This document shows positions 16,688-25,952 of a DNA stretch of 64,000 nt, piece by piece. The stretch is taken from NCBI RefSeq assembly GCF_024701375.2, contig NZ_CP113910.1, positions 6,882,001 through 6,946,000 on the forward strand. Direction: 5' to 3'. Below the pieces are notes generated by a model, which saw nothing but the letters and a program-made list of their open reading frames with translations, made no database searches and was not told where the DNA came from. The stretch's first letter is position 1; every line of letters starts with the position of its first letter. This DNA comes from Streptomyces sp. KMM 9044 (GTDB lineage Bacteria > Actinomycetota > Actinomycetes > Streptomycetales > Streptomycetaceae). A program made the translations under genes and the position numbers.

Positions 16688-16942
16688 CTGGTCGCCGTAC
16701 GGTTCCACGGTGTCTGGCACCGGCAGGACCCACGGGGCGGCGAACCGGGAGCCGGCGTCCGGTTCTCCCTGGCCGGCGAGCGGCTCGCCCTCACGCCCGA
16801 TCCTGTGGCCGGTGAGACGGACCCCCCGCTCCTGTATGCCGTACCGCGTCCCGTCGTACTGAAGGCGCTCCAGGCCGCCGTGGGCCGCCCACACCTGTGG
16901 CGGGCGCTCCCCACCGCACTGCCGGACCACGCCGGATCATGA
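16688..16942 (+). pseudogene. Possible 84-codon coding remnant lacking a normal start
   Basis: The frame from 16688 shows strong third-position GC bias and a plausible protein (GVRFSLAGERLALTPDPVAG, PPLLYAVPRPVVLKALQAAV, GRPHLWRALPTALP), ending in TGA at 16940-16942. An in-frame stop lies just upstream, and the only candidate start after the GGAGGG at 16672-16677 is CTG 16688. It may be the 3' part of a truncated gene. I do not recognise the family. Confidence 0.35.
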
Positions 16943-16962
16943 CGCCCCCGCGACGACCGGGC

Positions 16963-17691
16963 TCAGCGCGCCTCGGCCGCGCGGACCTGCTCCGGGGTCG
17001 GTGCCGTGCCGCCGAGGTGGGCCGGCATCCACCAGGTGTCGTCCGGACCCTTGGGCCGCACCGGGTAGGCGCGCTGCGCGGCCTCCAGCAGTTCCTGGAC
17101 CCGCTCCCGCAACTGCCGGGTGATCGCGCCCGCGTACTTCTCCTTGGACGCCTCGACCGCCTCGCCGACGCGCATGGTGACCGGGGTGTGACTGCGCCTG
17201 AAGTTGCGGGGGTGCCCCTTGGTCCACAGTCGCTGAGTGCCCCACACCGCCATCGGGATCAGGGGCACGCCCGCCTCCTGTGCCATGCGCGCGGCACCCG
17301 ACTTGAAGCTCTTCAGCGTGAAGGACTGGGAGATCGTCGCCTCCGGGAAGACGCCCACGATCTCGCCGGAGCGCAGCGAGTCGAGCGCGTGCGCGTATGC
17401 CGCGTCCCCCTGCTTGCGGTCCACGGGGATGTGCTTCATCCCGCGCATCAGCGGACCCGAGACCTTGTGCCGGAAGACGGCGTCCTTCGCCATGAAGCGC
17501 ACGAGCCGCTTCTGCGGCAGTGCCGCGAGGCCGTTGAAGACGAAGTCCAGGTAGCTGATGTGGTTGCTCACCAGCACGGCGCCGCCCGTACACGGGATGT
17601 TCTCCGAACCCCGGCAGTCGATCTTGAGGTCCCACGCCTTGAACAGAGTCTGGGCGAAACCGATCACGGGACGGTAGACGAGCTCTGCCAT
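16963..17691 (-). CDS. Lysophospholipid acyltransferase family protein (PlsC-type)
   Basis: A 242-residue PlsC-like 1-acylglycerol-3-phosphate acyltransferase. The family's catalytic motif appears as NHISYLD (His-X4-Asp) and the substrate motif as FPEATIS. It would transfer a fatty acyl chain to lysophosphatidate in phospholipid synthesis, at the inner face of the membrane; the N-terminus has a short amphipathic stretch rather than a clear transmembrane helix. A perfect palindrome 62 bp upstream may be its operator. Monocistronic. Confidence 0.9.
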   Translation of the reverse strand: MAELVYRPVIGFAQTLFKAWDLKIDCRGSENIPCTGGAVLVSNHISYLDFVFNGLAALPQKRLVRFMAKDAVFRHKVSGPLMRGMKHIPVDRKQGDAAYAHALDSLRSGEIVGVFPEATISQSFTLKSFKSGAARMAQEAGVPLIPMAVWGTQRLWTKGHPRNFRRSHTPVTMRVGEAVEASKEKYAGAITRQLRERVQELLEAAQRAYPVRPKGPDDTWWMPAHLGGTAPTPEQVRAAEAR

Positions 17692-17752
17692 GGGTGCGGT
17701 GGAACCCTTTCTGCTCTGCCTGGGAAGGAGGATTCCCAGCCGAAGTTACGCA

Positions 17753-17768
17753 GCCGTAGGTTTACGGC
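17753..17768. promoter_or_regulatory. Operator-like palindrome upstream of the acyltransferase
   Basis: Perfect inverted repeat GCCGTA-GGTT-TACGGC, 62-77 bp upstream of the minus-strand acyltransferase. Its size resembles TetR-type operators of lipid genes (inference). A weaker repeat, CTGGGAA-N6-TTCCCAG, lies at 17720-17739. Confidence 0.45.
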
Positions 17769-18106
17769 TTGTCGCTGATGGTGCCCCAAGAACGACCGGT
17801 GAACCAGCCCTGGCGCCTGCCTGTGGCGAGATTCTTGTCACGTCCACCCCTATGATCCACCTCGGGCTTTTGCGTCGCCGTTACCCCGCGTACCGTCGTC
17901 TGCCGCAGGAGCAGGGGGCATCTGGTGTTCCGGGCGGTAAGCCGGACACGGCGTCGGGGAGGGCCGCCGCGAAGCGGGGTCCTCTCGTGCCGATGGCCAT
18001 GGATCAGGCACTCGCACGGGAAATCCGCATGGGGAACCCGCGCGGAAGCGGGAATCTTCGCGGTCCCGTGCATGCTTGCGACGGAGGATGACCGGACCGA
18101 TGCTGC
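17769..18106. other. Intergenic region with no gene recognised
   Basis: No frame shows conserved protein or consistent codon bias. It separates the divergent acyltransferase and thioredoxin-like genes and presumably carries the promoter of the latter; GGAGG at 18083-18087 is a candidate ribosome-binding site. Confidence 0.4.
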
Positions 18107-18499
18107 GTGCCGGCGCTCGCGGCGGCGAGTGTCCTCGGAGTGCTGCTGCGGCGGCGGAGCGGGAGAGTGCGGGTGCGCGGGCGGGGCGACGGCAAGCGGC
18201 TGCGGGCGGCGGAAATCGGCGCGGACCTCGGTGAACGCGCCACCCTCGTCCAGTTCTCCAGCGCGTTCTGCGCACCCTGCCGGGCGACCCGCAGGGTGCT
18301 CGGTGAGGTGGCCGGACTGGTTCCCGGCGTGACCCATGTGGAGATCGACGCCGAGGCGCACCTGGACCTCGTGCGCCGGCTGGAGATCCTCAAGACCCCC
18401 ACCGTGCTCGTCCTCGACGCCGACGGCACCGTCGTCCGGCGTGCCACCGGCCAGCCGCGCAAGGCCGATGTGATCGCCGCGCTCGGCGAGGCCGTGTGA
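18107..18499 (+). CDS. Thioredoxin-fold protein with an N-terminal membrane anchor
   Basis: About 130 residues. A short hydrophobic N-terminus (LAAASVLGVLL) is followed by basic residues and a thioredoxin domain with the redox motif CAPC in VQFSSAFCAPCRATRRVL, the cis-Pro loop ILKTPTVLVLDADG and a C-terminal helix. It probably works in thiol-disulfide exchange at the membrane. The start is unsure: GGAGG at 18083-18087 is 19 bases from GTG 18107, whereas ATGs at 18088 and 18100 are in another frame, so a small indel near the 5' end is possible. Confidence 0.82.
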   Translation: MPALAAASVLGVLLRRRSGRVRVRGRGDGKRLRAAEIGADLGERATLVQFSSAFCAPCRATRRVLGEVAGLVPGVTHVEIDAEAHLDLVRRLEILKTPTVLVLDADGTVVRRATGQPRKADVIAALGEAV

Positions 18500-18648
18500 C
18501 GGCCGGCGAGCTTCGCCACCAGGGATGTTCCGGTGCTCTTCGGTGCCGATTCCGGGACGCAGCCTGCTGCGGGCAGGTCGAGTTCCGGTTACGCTGCGTT
18601 GCGAAGGTCACAGTTCAAAGCGCTTGCTCAGCGGGAATGGACCGGATG

Positions 18649-18660
18649 TACTGGCGAGTA
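18649..18660. promoter_or_regulatory. Operator-like repeat upstream of etfB
   Basis: TACTGGCGAGTA, a near-palindrome 110 bp before etfB, resembles TetR-family sites of fatty-acid oxidation genes in actinobacteria (from memory). Since ETF takes electrons from acyl-CoA dehydrogenases such control would make sense, but it is inference. Confidence 0.35.
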
Positions 18661-18769
18661 ATATTTCGCTCGGAAACGTGGATCGCCCCGATCGGGAACG
18701 GCCGTTTGAGGCGCCTATGCTGCCTGAAGGCAGGCAGCCAGAAATGACGATTGCAGTAGGAGAGCCGGC

Positions 18770-19558
18770 GTGAGCTTGAGGATCGTTGTCACAGTGAAGT
18801 ACGTGCCCGACGCCACTGGCGACCGGCACTTCGCCGATGACCTGACCGTCGACCGCGACGATGTGGACGGTCTGCTCTCCGAGCTGGACGAGTACGCGGT
18901 CGAGCAGGCGCTGCAGATCTCGGAGAACTCCGACGACGACGTGGAGATCACCATCCTGACGGTGGGCCCGGAGGACGCCAAGGACGCGCTGCGCAAGGCG
19001 CTGTCCATGGGCGCGGACAAGGCGATCCACGTCGAGGACGACGCTCTGCACGGCACCGACGCCATCGGCACCTCCCTGGTCCTGGCCAAGGCAATCGAGA
19101 AGGCCGGCTACGACCTGGTGATCTCCGGCATGGCCTCCACCGACGGCGTCATGGGTGTCGTGCCGGCGCTGCTCGCGGAGCGCCTGGACGTACCGCAGGT
19201 GACGCTGCTGTCGGAGGTGTCGGTCGAGGACGGCAAGGTGTCGGGCCGCCGTGACGGCGACGCCGCGTCCGAGCAGCTCGAGGCGTCGCTGCCGGCGGTC
19301 GTGTCGGTCACCGACCAGTCGGGCGAGGCGCGTTACCCGTCCTTCAAGGGCATCATGGCGGCGAAGAAGAAGCCGGTTCAGTCCTGGGACCTGTCCGACC
19401 TCGACCTCGACGAGGACGAGGTGGGCCTGGAGAACGCCTACACCGTGGTCGACTCCGCGACCGAGCGTCCGGCCCGCACCGCGGGCACGATCGTCAAGGA
19501 CGAGGGCGAGGGCGGCAAGCAGCTCGCCGAGTTCCTCGCGAGCCAGAAGTTCATCTGA
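18770..19558 (+). CDS. etfB: Electron transfer flavoprotein, beta subunit
   Basis: A 262-residue ETF beta (FixA) subunit, the usual length, from GTG 18770 with GGAG upstream. Family hallmarks: LRIVVTVKYVPDATGD at the start, NPYD-like LDEYAVEQALQI, the AMP-binding region (ISGMASTDGVMGVVPALLAE) and the SFKGIMAAKKKPV stretch. With EtfA it forms the FAD/AMP-containing heterodimer passing electrons from acyl-CoA and related dehydrogenases to the respiratory chain. etfA follows after 62 bp, clearly the same operon. Confidence 0.97.
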   Translation: MSLRIVVTVKYVPDATGDRHFADDLTVDRDDVDGLLSELDEYAVEQALQISENSDDDVEITILTVGPEDAKDALRKALSMGADKAIHVEDDALHGTDAIGTSLVLAKAIEKAGYDLVISGMASTDGVMGVVPALLAERLDVPQVTLLSEVSVEDGKVSGRRDGDAASEQLEASLPAVVSVTDQSGEARYPSFKGIMAAKKKPVQSWDLSDLDLDEDEVGLENAYTVVDSATERPARTAGTIVKDEGEGGKQLAEFLASQKFI

Positions 19559-19620
19559 GTCAAGAGGCTCGACTCGCTTTCCGCCCCTCACACTTCGCAA
19601 GCAGGAGAGAAGAAGTCCCA

Positions 19621-20580
19621 TGGCTGAAGTTCTCGTCTACGTCGACCACGTGGACGGCGCCGTCCGCAAGCCGACCCTGGAGCTGCTGACGCTGGCACGC
19701 CGCATCGGCGAGCCGGTCGCCGTCGCGCTGGGCAACGGCGCCGCCGACACCGCCGCCACGCTGGCCGAGCACGGCGCGGTGAAGGTCCTCACGCACGAGG
19801 CCGCCGAGTACGCCGACTACCTCGTCGTGCCGAAGGTGGACGCCCTCCGGGCCGCCCACGAGGCCGTCTCCCCGGCGGCCGTCCTGGTCCCCTCCTCCGC
19901 CGAGGGCAAGGAGATCGCCGCCCGCCTGGCGCTGCGTCTGGGCTCCGGCATCATCACCGACGCCGTCGACCTGGAGGCCGGCGACGAGGGCCCGGTGGCC
20001 ACGCAGTCGGTGTTCGCCGCCGCCTACACCACCAAGTCCCGTGTCTCCAAGGGCACTCCGGTCATCACGGTCAAGCCGAACTCGGCTGCCGTGGAGGCCG
20101 CTCCGGCCGCAGGCGGCGTCGAGACGCTGTCCGTGTCGTTCTCCGAGCAGGCAACCGGCACCAAGGTCACCGGCCGCACCCCGCGCAAGTCGACCGGCCG
20201 CCCCGAGCTGACCGAGGCCGCGATCGTGGTCTCCGGTGGCCGCGGTGTCAACGGCGCGGAGAACTTCGCGGTCATCGAGGCGCTCGCCGACTCCCTCGGC
20301 GCGGCCGTCGGCGCCTCGCGTGCCGCGGTCGACGCCGGGTGGTACCCGCACACCAACCAGGTGGGCCAGACCGGCAAGAGCGTCTCGCCGCAGCTGTACG
20401 TCGCCTCCGGCATCTCCGGCGCGATCCAGCACCGTGCGGGCATGCAGACCTCGAAGACGATCGTGGCGGTCAACAAGGACGCCGAGGCCCCGATCTTCGA
20501 CCTCGTCGACTACGGCGTCGTCGGCGACCTCTTCGACGTCGTCCCGCAGCTCACCGAGGAGATCAAGACCCGCAAGGGCT
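19621..20580 (+). CDS. etfA: Electron transfer flavoprotein, alpha subunit
   Basis: A 320-residue ETF alpha (FixB) subunit beginning [20 protein letters not shown]. The C-terminal FAD domain is complete: [40 protein letters not shown] and [20 protein letters not shown], ending with the conserved [16 protein letters not shown]. It binds the redox-active FAD. The gene follows etfB with a GGAGAGAAG site and is closed by a strong hairpin 20 bases after the stop. Confidence 0.97.
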
Positions 20581-20599
20581 GAGCCCCTCCGGGCCGTAC

Positions 20600-20640
20600 G
20601 AGGCCCCCGCGACCGCCTCCGGCGCGGTCGTGGGGGCCTC
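20600..20640 (+). terminator. Terminator of the etfBA operon
   Basis: 17-bp stem GAGGCCCCCGCGACCGC paired with its complement (one G-T-type mismatch) around a 7-base loop; it also separates the convergent endonuclease gene. Confidence 0.75.
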
Positions 20641-20662
20641 GCCCCGTTCCCGGCACCCCGGC

Positions 20663-21590
20663 TCAGTCCGTCCGTCCCGGGGTGAGCGACGCCTGTACCG
20701 GCAGATGGTCGCTCGGGAACCGCCCGGCCGGCGCGAAGGTGTTGACCGACGCCCGGTGCACCGTGGCGCCGGGCGTGGTCAGGATCCAGTCGATACGGGC
20801 ACCGCCCGGCACCAGCGGCCTGTACCCGTGGAACGTCCCGTACGCCTCGCCCCGCTCGGCCGCCGTGTCCCAGGTGTCGACGAGACCGGCGCCCAGCATC
20901 GTGTCGTACACCGGGTTCCCGTGGGCGGCGACGTTGAAGTCCCCCGTCACGATCACGGGCAGGGAGCGGGCCGGCCCGGCGACGCGCTCGGCGAGCAATG
21001 CGGCGGCCCGCTCGCGTGCGTACTGGCTCGCGTTGTCCAGGTGGGTGTTGAACACGTAGAACTCCCGGTCGCCGGCGCGCAGGTCGAGGAAGCGGACCCA
21101 GGTGACCATGCGGACATGGGCGTTGCCCCAGGTGTTCGAGGCGATCAGATACGGCGTGTCGGAAAGCCAGAAGTGGTCGTACTCCAGGGGGGCGAGCCGG
21201 CGGGTGTCGTAGAGGATCCCCATGAACTCGTCGCGGCTGCCGCCCGCCCGCCCGGCCGGTGCCGATCCAGTCGTAGGACGGGCCCAGGTCGGCCTCGATG
21301 TCGCGCAGCTGCTGGTGGAGGCCCTCCTGGGTACCGATGACGTGCGGCTGTTCGCGGCGCAGCAGTTGGCGTGTCACGGGTCTCCGGGCGGTCCAGCTGT
21401 GGGGCTCCGCCGTACTGGCGAAGCGCAGGTTGAACGACATGACGTCCAGCGGCCCGCCCCGGCGTTCCTGACGTTCCCGGGCCGAGGCGGGCTCGGCGGG
21501 CAGTGCTGTACGGGAGAGCGGAAGGGCGACGGAGGCGGCGAGCGCGGTCTTCATTCCCAGGCGGCGCGTGACTCGGCTGTGGTTCGGCAC
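20663..21590 (-). pseudogene. Secreted endonuclease/exonuclease/phosphatase-family protein with a frameshift
   Basis: From GTG 21590 (AAGGAG 8 bases upstream) the first part has a signal peptide with RRLGMKTALAASVALPL and the EEP start LDVMSFNLRFAS; it continues to WIGTGRAGG. The rest is in another frame from SRDEFMGILYDTRRLAPLEY through NTHLDNAS, VTGDFNVAAHGNP and SDHLPVQASL, the metal and catalytic motifs of the family. The shift is at 21241-21254 in three tandem copies of a 4-base GGGC unit; two copies would restore a full-length protein of about 308 residues. Mutation, slippage switching or sequence error are all possible. Confidence 0.8.
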
Positions 21591-21871
21591 AGGAACTCCT
21601 TCGCTGGTGCTGCGCGGTGGTGTCCGGGTGAGTCGGGCGTGCGTCGGTGCGCGGGGCGGTGCCGGGCGGTGCGTGATTCCGTGTCAGACGGTGCCAGATA
21701 GGCGTGAACATGCCGAGATGGCGGAGTGGATCGGGGCGCAAGAGGGAGGCAAGACGGTGTTGACCTGCGCGAAGGCCGCCCGATAACTTCATTCAACGGA
21801 TTGATGATTTCGCATTGCGGAAAGGGCGGGACGGGTGTGCCACGAGGCACCAAGGATCTGGAGGGCACGGA

Positions 21872-23176
21872 ATGAGCCAGGGCCGGCAGGAGCGGGTGGC
21901 GACGAGTATCGCGGGCACCGTCGGCGCGGAGATCAGCACCTCCCTGGCGCCGGTCGACGCCGAGCTGGAGCGCCGCTACCCCGGAGACCCCGGCACCCGC
22001 CAGCCCGTCCACACCGTCTACGTTCCCGGTGACGCCTTCACCGCCGGCACTCTCCGCTCCTGGGGCGACCAGGCCCTGGCCGCCCTGGACGAACACGCTC
22101 CGGACGCCGTCTCGTTCGCCGCCGCCGTCGGGATGGCCCCCGCAGTGGCCGAGGACGTGTACGGGCGCGTCCGTGCCAAGCTGGAGCGCGAACCCGTGGA
22201 GGACCTGCGCGTCGACTTCGAGGACGGTTACGGCAACCGTCCCGACGCCGAGGAGGACGAGACCGCCGCCCGCGCCGCGCGGCTGATCGCCGAGGCGTAC
22301 CGGGAGGGCACGGCGGCCCCGTACACGGGCATCCGGATGAAGTGCATGGAGGCCGCGGTGCGCGACCGGGGCATCCGCACCCTCGACATCTTCCTCACCG
22401 GCCTGGCCGAGGCCGGCCCGTTGCCCGACGGGCTGGTGCTGACGCTTCCCAAGGTCACGTACACCGAGCAGGTCACCGCCATGGTGCGGCTCCTCGACGC
22501 CTTCGAGGAGGCGCGTGGGCTGGAACCGGGCCGGATCGGCTTCGAGATCCAGATCGAGACCAGCCAGGCCGTCCTCGCCGCCGACGGCACCGCCACCGTC
22601 GCCCGGATGATCCAGGCCGCCGAGGGCCGGGCCACAGGGCTGCACTACGGCACCTTCGACTACAGCGCCTGCCTCGGGGTCTCCGCCGCCCACCAGGCCA
22701 GTGACCACCCGGCAGCCGATCACGCCAAGGCCGTCATGCAGGTCGCCGCCGCGGGCACCGGCGTACGTGTGTCGGACGGTTCCACCAACGTCCTGCCCGT
22801 CGGTCCGACCGCACAGGTCCACGCCGCATGGCGGCTGCACCACGGCCTCACCCGCCGGGCCCTGGCCCGCGCCTACTACCAGGGCTGGGACATGCATCCC
22901 GGGCATCTGCCCACGCGTTACGCGGCGGTCTTCGCCTTCTACCGCGAGAGCTTCGGCCGGGTCGCAGCCCGGCTCGCCCGGTACGCAGCCCGGACCTCGG
23001 GCGACGTCATGGACGAGCCGGCCACCGCCAAGGCGCTGGCCGGCCACCTGCTGCGCGGCTTGGACTGCGGTGCCCTGGACCACGCCGAAGTGGCACGGGC
23101 GACGGGCCTGACCCGCGCAGACCTGGAGGGCTTCGCGTCCCCGCGCCCGGGCGACCCGACGGGAGGGCCCGGATGA
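21872..23176 (+). CDS. Aldolase/citrate-lyase-like protein (DUF6986 type)
   Basis: A protein of about 434 residues from ATG 21872, with GGAGGG 7 bases upstream. Resembles the HpcH/HpaI and citrate-lyase-beta TIM barrel: RVDFEDGYGNRPDAEEDETA, PYTGIRMKCMEAAVRDRGIR, LTLPKVTYTEQVTAM, and GFEIQIETSQAVL, where Arg and Glu residues would hold a metal-bound keto acid. The C-terminal part (RRALARAYYQGWDMHPGHLP) resembles malate-synthase-like members. Probably cleaves or condenses a keto acid or acyl-CoA; exact reaction unknown. Monocistronic. Confidence 0.75.
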   Translation: MSQGRQERVATSIAGTVGAEISTSLAPVDAELERRYPGDPGTRQPVHTVYVPGDAFTAGTLRSWGDQALAALDEHAPDAVSFAAAVGMAPAVAEDVYGRVRAKLEREPVEDLRVDFEDGYGNRPDAEEDETAARAARLIAEAYREGTAAPYTGIRMKCMEAAVRDRGIRTLDIFLTGLAEAGPLPDGLVLTLPKVTYTEQVTAMVRLLDAFEEARGLEPGRIGFEIQIETSQAVLAADGTATVARMIQAAEGRATGLHYGTFDYSACLGVSAAHQASDHPAADHAKAVMQVAAAGTGVRVSDGSTNVLPVGPTAQVHAAWRLHHGLTRRALARAYYQGWDMHPGHLPTRYAAVFAFYRESFGRVAARLARYAARTSGDVMDEPATAKALAGHLLRGLDCGALDHAEVARATGLTRADLEGFASPRPGDPTGGPG

Positions 23177-23315
23177 GGGGCGTCGGCGACGCAGTGCCGG
23201 TGCCGGGATTTCCCGACCGCCCAGCCGTGTGTACCGCTCCGCAGCCGACACCCTCACCGGTGGCTCCTCCTCGAACGTCCGGCCGCCCCGCGCGGTTCCC
23301 GGCGGACGAGGGTGC

Positions 23316-24365
23316 TCAGTCTGCCGGGGGCAGCTCGCCCGAGCCGCGCGTGATCAGCTTGGTCGGCAGCTCGATCCGCTCGGGGGAGAGCAGGGTGCCG
23401 TCCAGCTGACGGAAGAGGCGCTCGGCCGCGGTCCGGCCGAGGGCGGCGGAGTCCTGGGCGACGACGGTGAGCCCCGGCCGGAGCAGATCGGCGAGCTCGA
23501 TGTCGTCGAAGCCGACGAGCGCGACCGGGCGGGACTGCTCGCTCAGGACCCGGATCACGGTGACCGTCACCCGGTTGTTGCCCGTGAAGACCGCCGTGAC
23601 CGGCTCCGGGCGGGACAGCATCTCCTCGGTGGCCCGGCGCACCCGCCCGGGGGCGGTGACCCCCAGGGATATCCAGGCGTCCGCCACCGGTATGCCCGCG
23701 TCCTCCATGGCTGCGCGGTAGCCGCGCAGCCGCTCGGACGCGGTGTGGATGCCGGGCATGTCACCGATGAAACCGATCCTGCGGTGCCCGTGGGCGATCA
23801 GGTGGGCCACGCCGTCCCGGGCGCCGCCGTAGTTGTCCGACACGACGACGTCGGCGTCTATCCGGCCGGCCGGCCGGTCCACGAAGACCGTGGCGACGCC
23901 CGCCTTGAGCTCCGGCTCGAGATACCGGTGGTCGTCACCGGCCGGGATCACCACCAGTCCGTCCACCCGGCGGGCGCACAGCGCCAGCACCAGCTCCTGC
24001 TCGCGGTCGGCGTCCTCCGCGCTGGAACCGTTGATCAGCAGTGCGCCGTGCGCGCGGGCGACCTCCTCGACCGCCCTGCTCAGCGGACCGTAGAACGGGT
24101 CCGCGAGATCTTCCAGGACCAGACCCACACTGGCGGTACGGCCCTTGCGCAGCACCCGCGCGCTGTCGTTCCGGCGGAAACCGAGTGCCGCGATGGACTC
24201 CTGCACCCGGCGCTCCGTCTCCGGCGTGACCCCGGGTTCGCCGTTGACCACCCGTGAGACGGTCTTCAGGCCGACGCCGGCCCGGGCCGCCACGTCCTTC
24301 ATGGTCGGGCGGCTGCCGTAACGGGACCCTGGGAGGCGGTGGGTGCGGCGGGGCGTCTCCGGCAC
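23316..24365 (-). CDS. LacI-family transcriptional regulator
   Basis: About 349 residues from GTG 24365; the longer open frame to 24545 is not conserved. The helix-turn-helix reads MKDVAARAGVGLKTVSRVVN, with hinge FRRNDSARVLRKGRTASVGL. The periplasmic-binding-protein core (DPFYGPLSRAVEEVARAHG, RVDGLVVIPAG, GHRRIGFIGDMPG, VALVGFDDIELADLLRPGLT) is complete and should bind a sugar. It is divergent from the ROK kinase gene, with a LacI-type operator between them, so it probably represses the kinase and itself. Confidence 0.92.
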   Translation of the reverse strand: MPETPRRTHRLPGSRYGSRPTMKDVAARAGVGLKTVSRVVNGEPGVTPETERRVQESIAALGFRRNDSARVLRKGRTASVGLVLEDLADPFYGPLSRAVEEVARAHGALLINGSSAEDADREQELVLALCARRVDGLVVIPAGDDHRYLEPELKAGVATVFVDRPAGRIDADVVVSDNYGGARDGVAHLIAHGHRRIGFIGDMPGIHTASERLRGYRAAMEDAGIPVADAWISLGVTAPGRVRRATEEMLSRPEPVTAVFTGNNRVTVTVIRVLSEQSRPVALVGFDDIELADLLRPGLTVVAQDSAALGRTAAERLFRQLDGTLLSPERIELPTKLITRGSGELPPAD

Positions 24366-24447
24366 GGTACGGTGTCCTGTCCTATAGACCACGCGCTGCG
24401 TGGAGCCACGGGGGTGTATGAGGATGTGGCGTCGAGCATAGAGCCTG

Positions 24448-24459
24448 GACAACGTTGTC
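24448..24459. promoter_or_regulatory. LacI-family operator between the regulator and ROK kinase genes
   Basis: Perfect 12-bp palindrome GACAACGTTGTC with the central CG step typical of LacI/GalR operators, 83 bp upstream of the LacI start and 145 bp upstream of the kinase. Confidence 0.7.
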
Positions 24460-24603
24460 AGGCTCAGGGACACTGTCCACCGCACGCCCCGGCCCGCGAG
24501 TGGTCGCGACATCGGGGTGCGGCTCGCCCCCGTGTCTCGGTTCATGGCCGCGCATGGGCTGCTTCAGCGCCTTTCTCATGGTTGACGGGGAGAACCGACA
24601 CTG

Positions 24604-25554
24604 ATGTACACCGACCTCGTGGCAGCGCTCGACATCGGCGGTACCAAAATCGCCGGCGCGCTGGTGGACGGACAGGGCCGGATACTGGTCCGCGCCCAGC
24701 GGCCGACGCCCGCCAAGGAGGACGGCGACACCGTGATGCGAGCGGTCGAAGTGGTGCTGGGCGAGCTCACCGCGTCCCCGCTGTGGGGGCACACGAGCGC
24801 CGTCGGCATCGGCAGCGCGGGCCCGGTGGACGCCTCCACCGGCACGGTGAGCCCGGTGAACGTGCCCGGCTGGCGTGACTACCCGCTGGTCGCCGGAGTC
24901 CGGGCCGCCACCGGTGGCCTGCCCGTGGAACTGATCGGCGACGGCGTGGCGATCACGGCCGCCGAACACTGGCAGGGCGCCGCCCGCGGTCACGACAACG
25001 CGCTGTGTATGGTCGTCTCGACCGGGGTCGGCGGCGGACTCGTGCTGGGCGGCAGGCTGCACCCCGGGCCGACCGGCAACGCGGGGCACATCGGCCACAT
25101 CAGCGTGGATCTCGACGGCGATCCGTGCCCGTGCGGCTCGCGCGGCTGCGTGGAGCGCATCGCGAGCGGGCCCAACATCGCCCGCCGGGCCCTGGCGGAC
25201 GGCTGGCTCCCCGGACCGGAGGGCGACACCTCCGCCGCCGCGGTGGCCGCCGCGGCCCGTGCCGGGGACCCGGTGGCCGTGGCGTCGTTCGCGCGGGCCG
25301 CGCGGGCGCTGGCCGCCGGAATCGCGGCCACCGCGACGCTGGCCGAGATCGACATCGCCGTGGTCGGCGGGGGAGTGGGCAAGGCGGGAGAGGTCCTCTT
25401 CACCCCCCTGCGCCAGGCCCTGACCGAGTACGCGACGCTGTCGTTCGTCCAGCGTCTCGTGGTGGCGCCGGCGCGGATGGGCACCGACGCCGGGCTGGTG
25501 GGCGCCGCGGCGGCGGCCCTGACCCGGCGGACGGCCCCGGCGGCAGGCGTCTGA
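24604..25554 (+). CDS. ROK-family sugar kinase (glucokinase-like)
   Basis: A 316-residue kinase without an N-terminal DNA-binding domain. It has the phosphate motif DIGGTK (10-15), the catalytic-Asp region (IGDGVAITAAEHWQG), VSTGVGGGLVLGG, and the ROK zinc signature GHISVDLDGDPCPCGSRGCVE. It phosphorylates glucose or an amino sugar with ATP; sequence alone does not separate these. The divergent LacI gene and the operator between them suggest sugar-inducible expression. No transporter gene adjoins. Confidence 0.9.
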   Translation: MYTDLVAALDIGGTKIAGALVDGQGRILVRAQRPTPAKEDGDTVMRAVEVVLGELTASPLWGHTSAVGIGSAGPVDASTGTVSPVNVPGWRDYPLVAGVRAATGGLPVELIGDGVAITAAEHWQGAARGHDNALCMVVSTGVGGGLVLGGRLHPGPTGNAGHIGHISVDLDGDPCPCGSRGCVERIASGPNIARRALADGWLPGPEGDTSAAAVAAAARAGDPVAVASFARAARALAAGIAATATLAEIDIAVVGGGVGKAGEVLFTPLRQALTEYATLSFVQRLVVAPARMGTDAGLVGAAAAALTRRTAPAAGV

Positions 25555-25683
25555 TCCGGGCCGGGACACGGATGCCCGCAGGAACGTTCACGCTGTGCCG
25601 TACGAGTTCGTACCGCCGTGGGCGTCCGTACGTTCCTGTGCGTCCGTGCGTGACCCCGGGCGGCTTCTGCCGTTGAACCCGAC

Positions 25684-25893
25684 ATGAAGAAGCGCAGCAT
25701 GCTCGCCATCGCCTCCCTCGCCACCGGATTCGTCGTCGCGGCGGTCACCCCGTCGCACGCGCTCGGTGAGGGCCTCGACAGCCTCCCCGCCGGTGACGCA
25801 CTCAGCACCCTCGACCACGCCGTCACCGACGACGCCGTCACCGACGACGCCCTCGCCGCCATGGCCGACGGCGACCGGGAGACCAAGGCCTGA
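25684..25893 (+). CDS. Small secreted protein of unknown function
   Basis: A 69-residue protein with a clear signal peptide (MKKRSMLAIASLATGFVVAA, cleavage near SHA-LG), leaving an acidic mature peptide of about 43 residues with a short internal repeat (AVTDDAVTDDALA). No Cys and no known domain. No strong ribosome-binding site is seen before ATG 25684. A hairpin follows 24 bases after the stop, supporting a real transcription unit. Confidence 0.65.
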   Translation: MKKRSMLAIASLATGFVVAAVTPSHALGEGLDSLPAGDALSTLDHAVTDDAVTDDALAAMADGDRETKA

Positions 25894-25916
25894 CGGACCA
25901 CATCGCGAAACCGCCC

Positions 25917-25952
25917 ACGGCGCCGGTCCCCCCCAAGGGGCACCGGCGCCGT
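25917..25952 (+). terminator. Terminator of the small secreted protein gene
   Basis: Perfect 11-bp stem ACGGCGCCGGT/ACCGGCGCCGT; the 14-base loop itself contains C and G runs that can extend the pairing. Confidence 0.6.
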
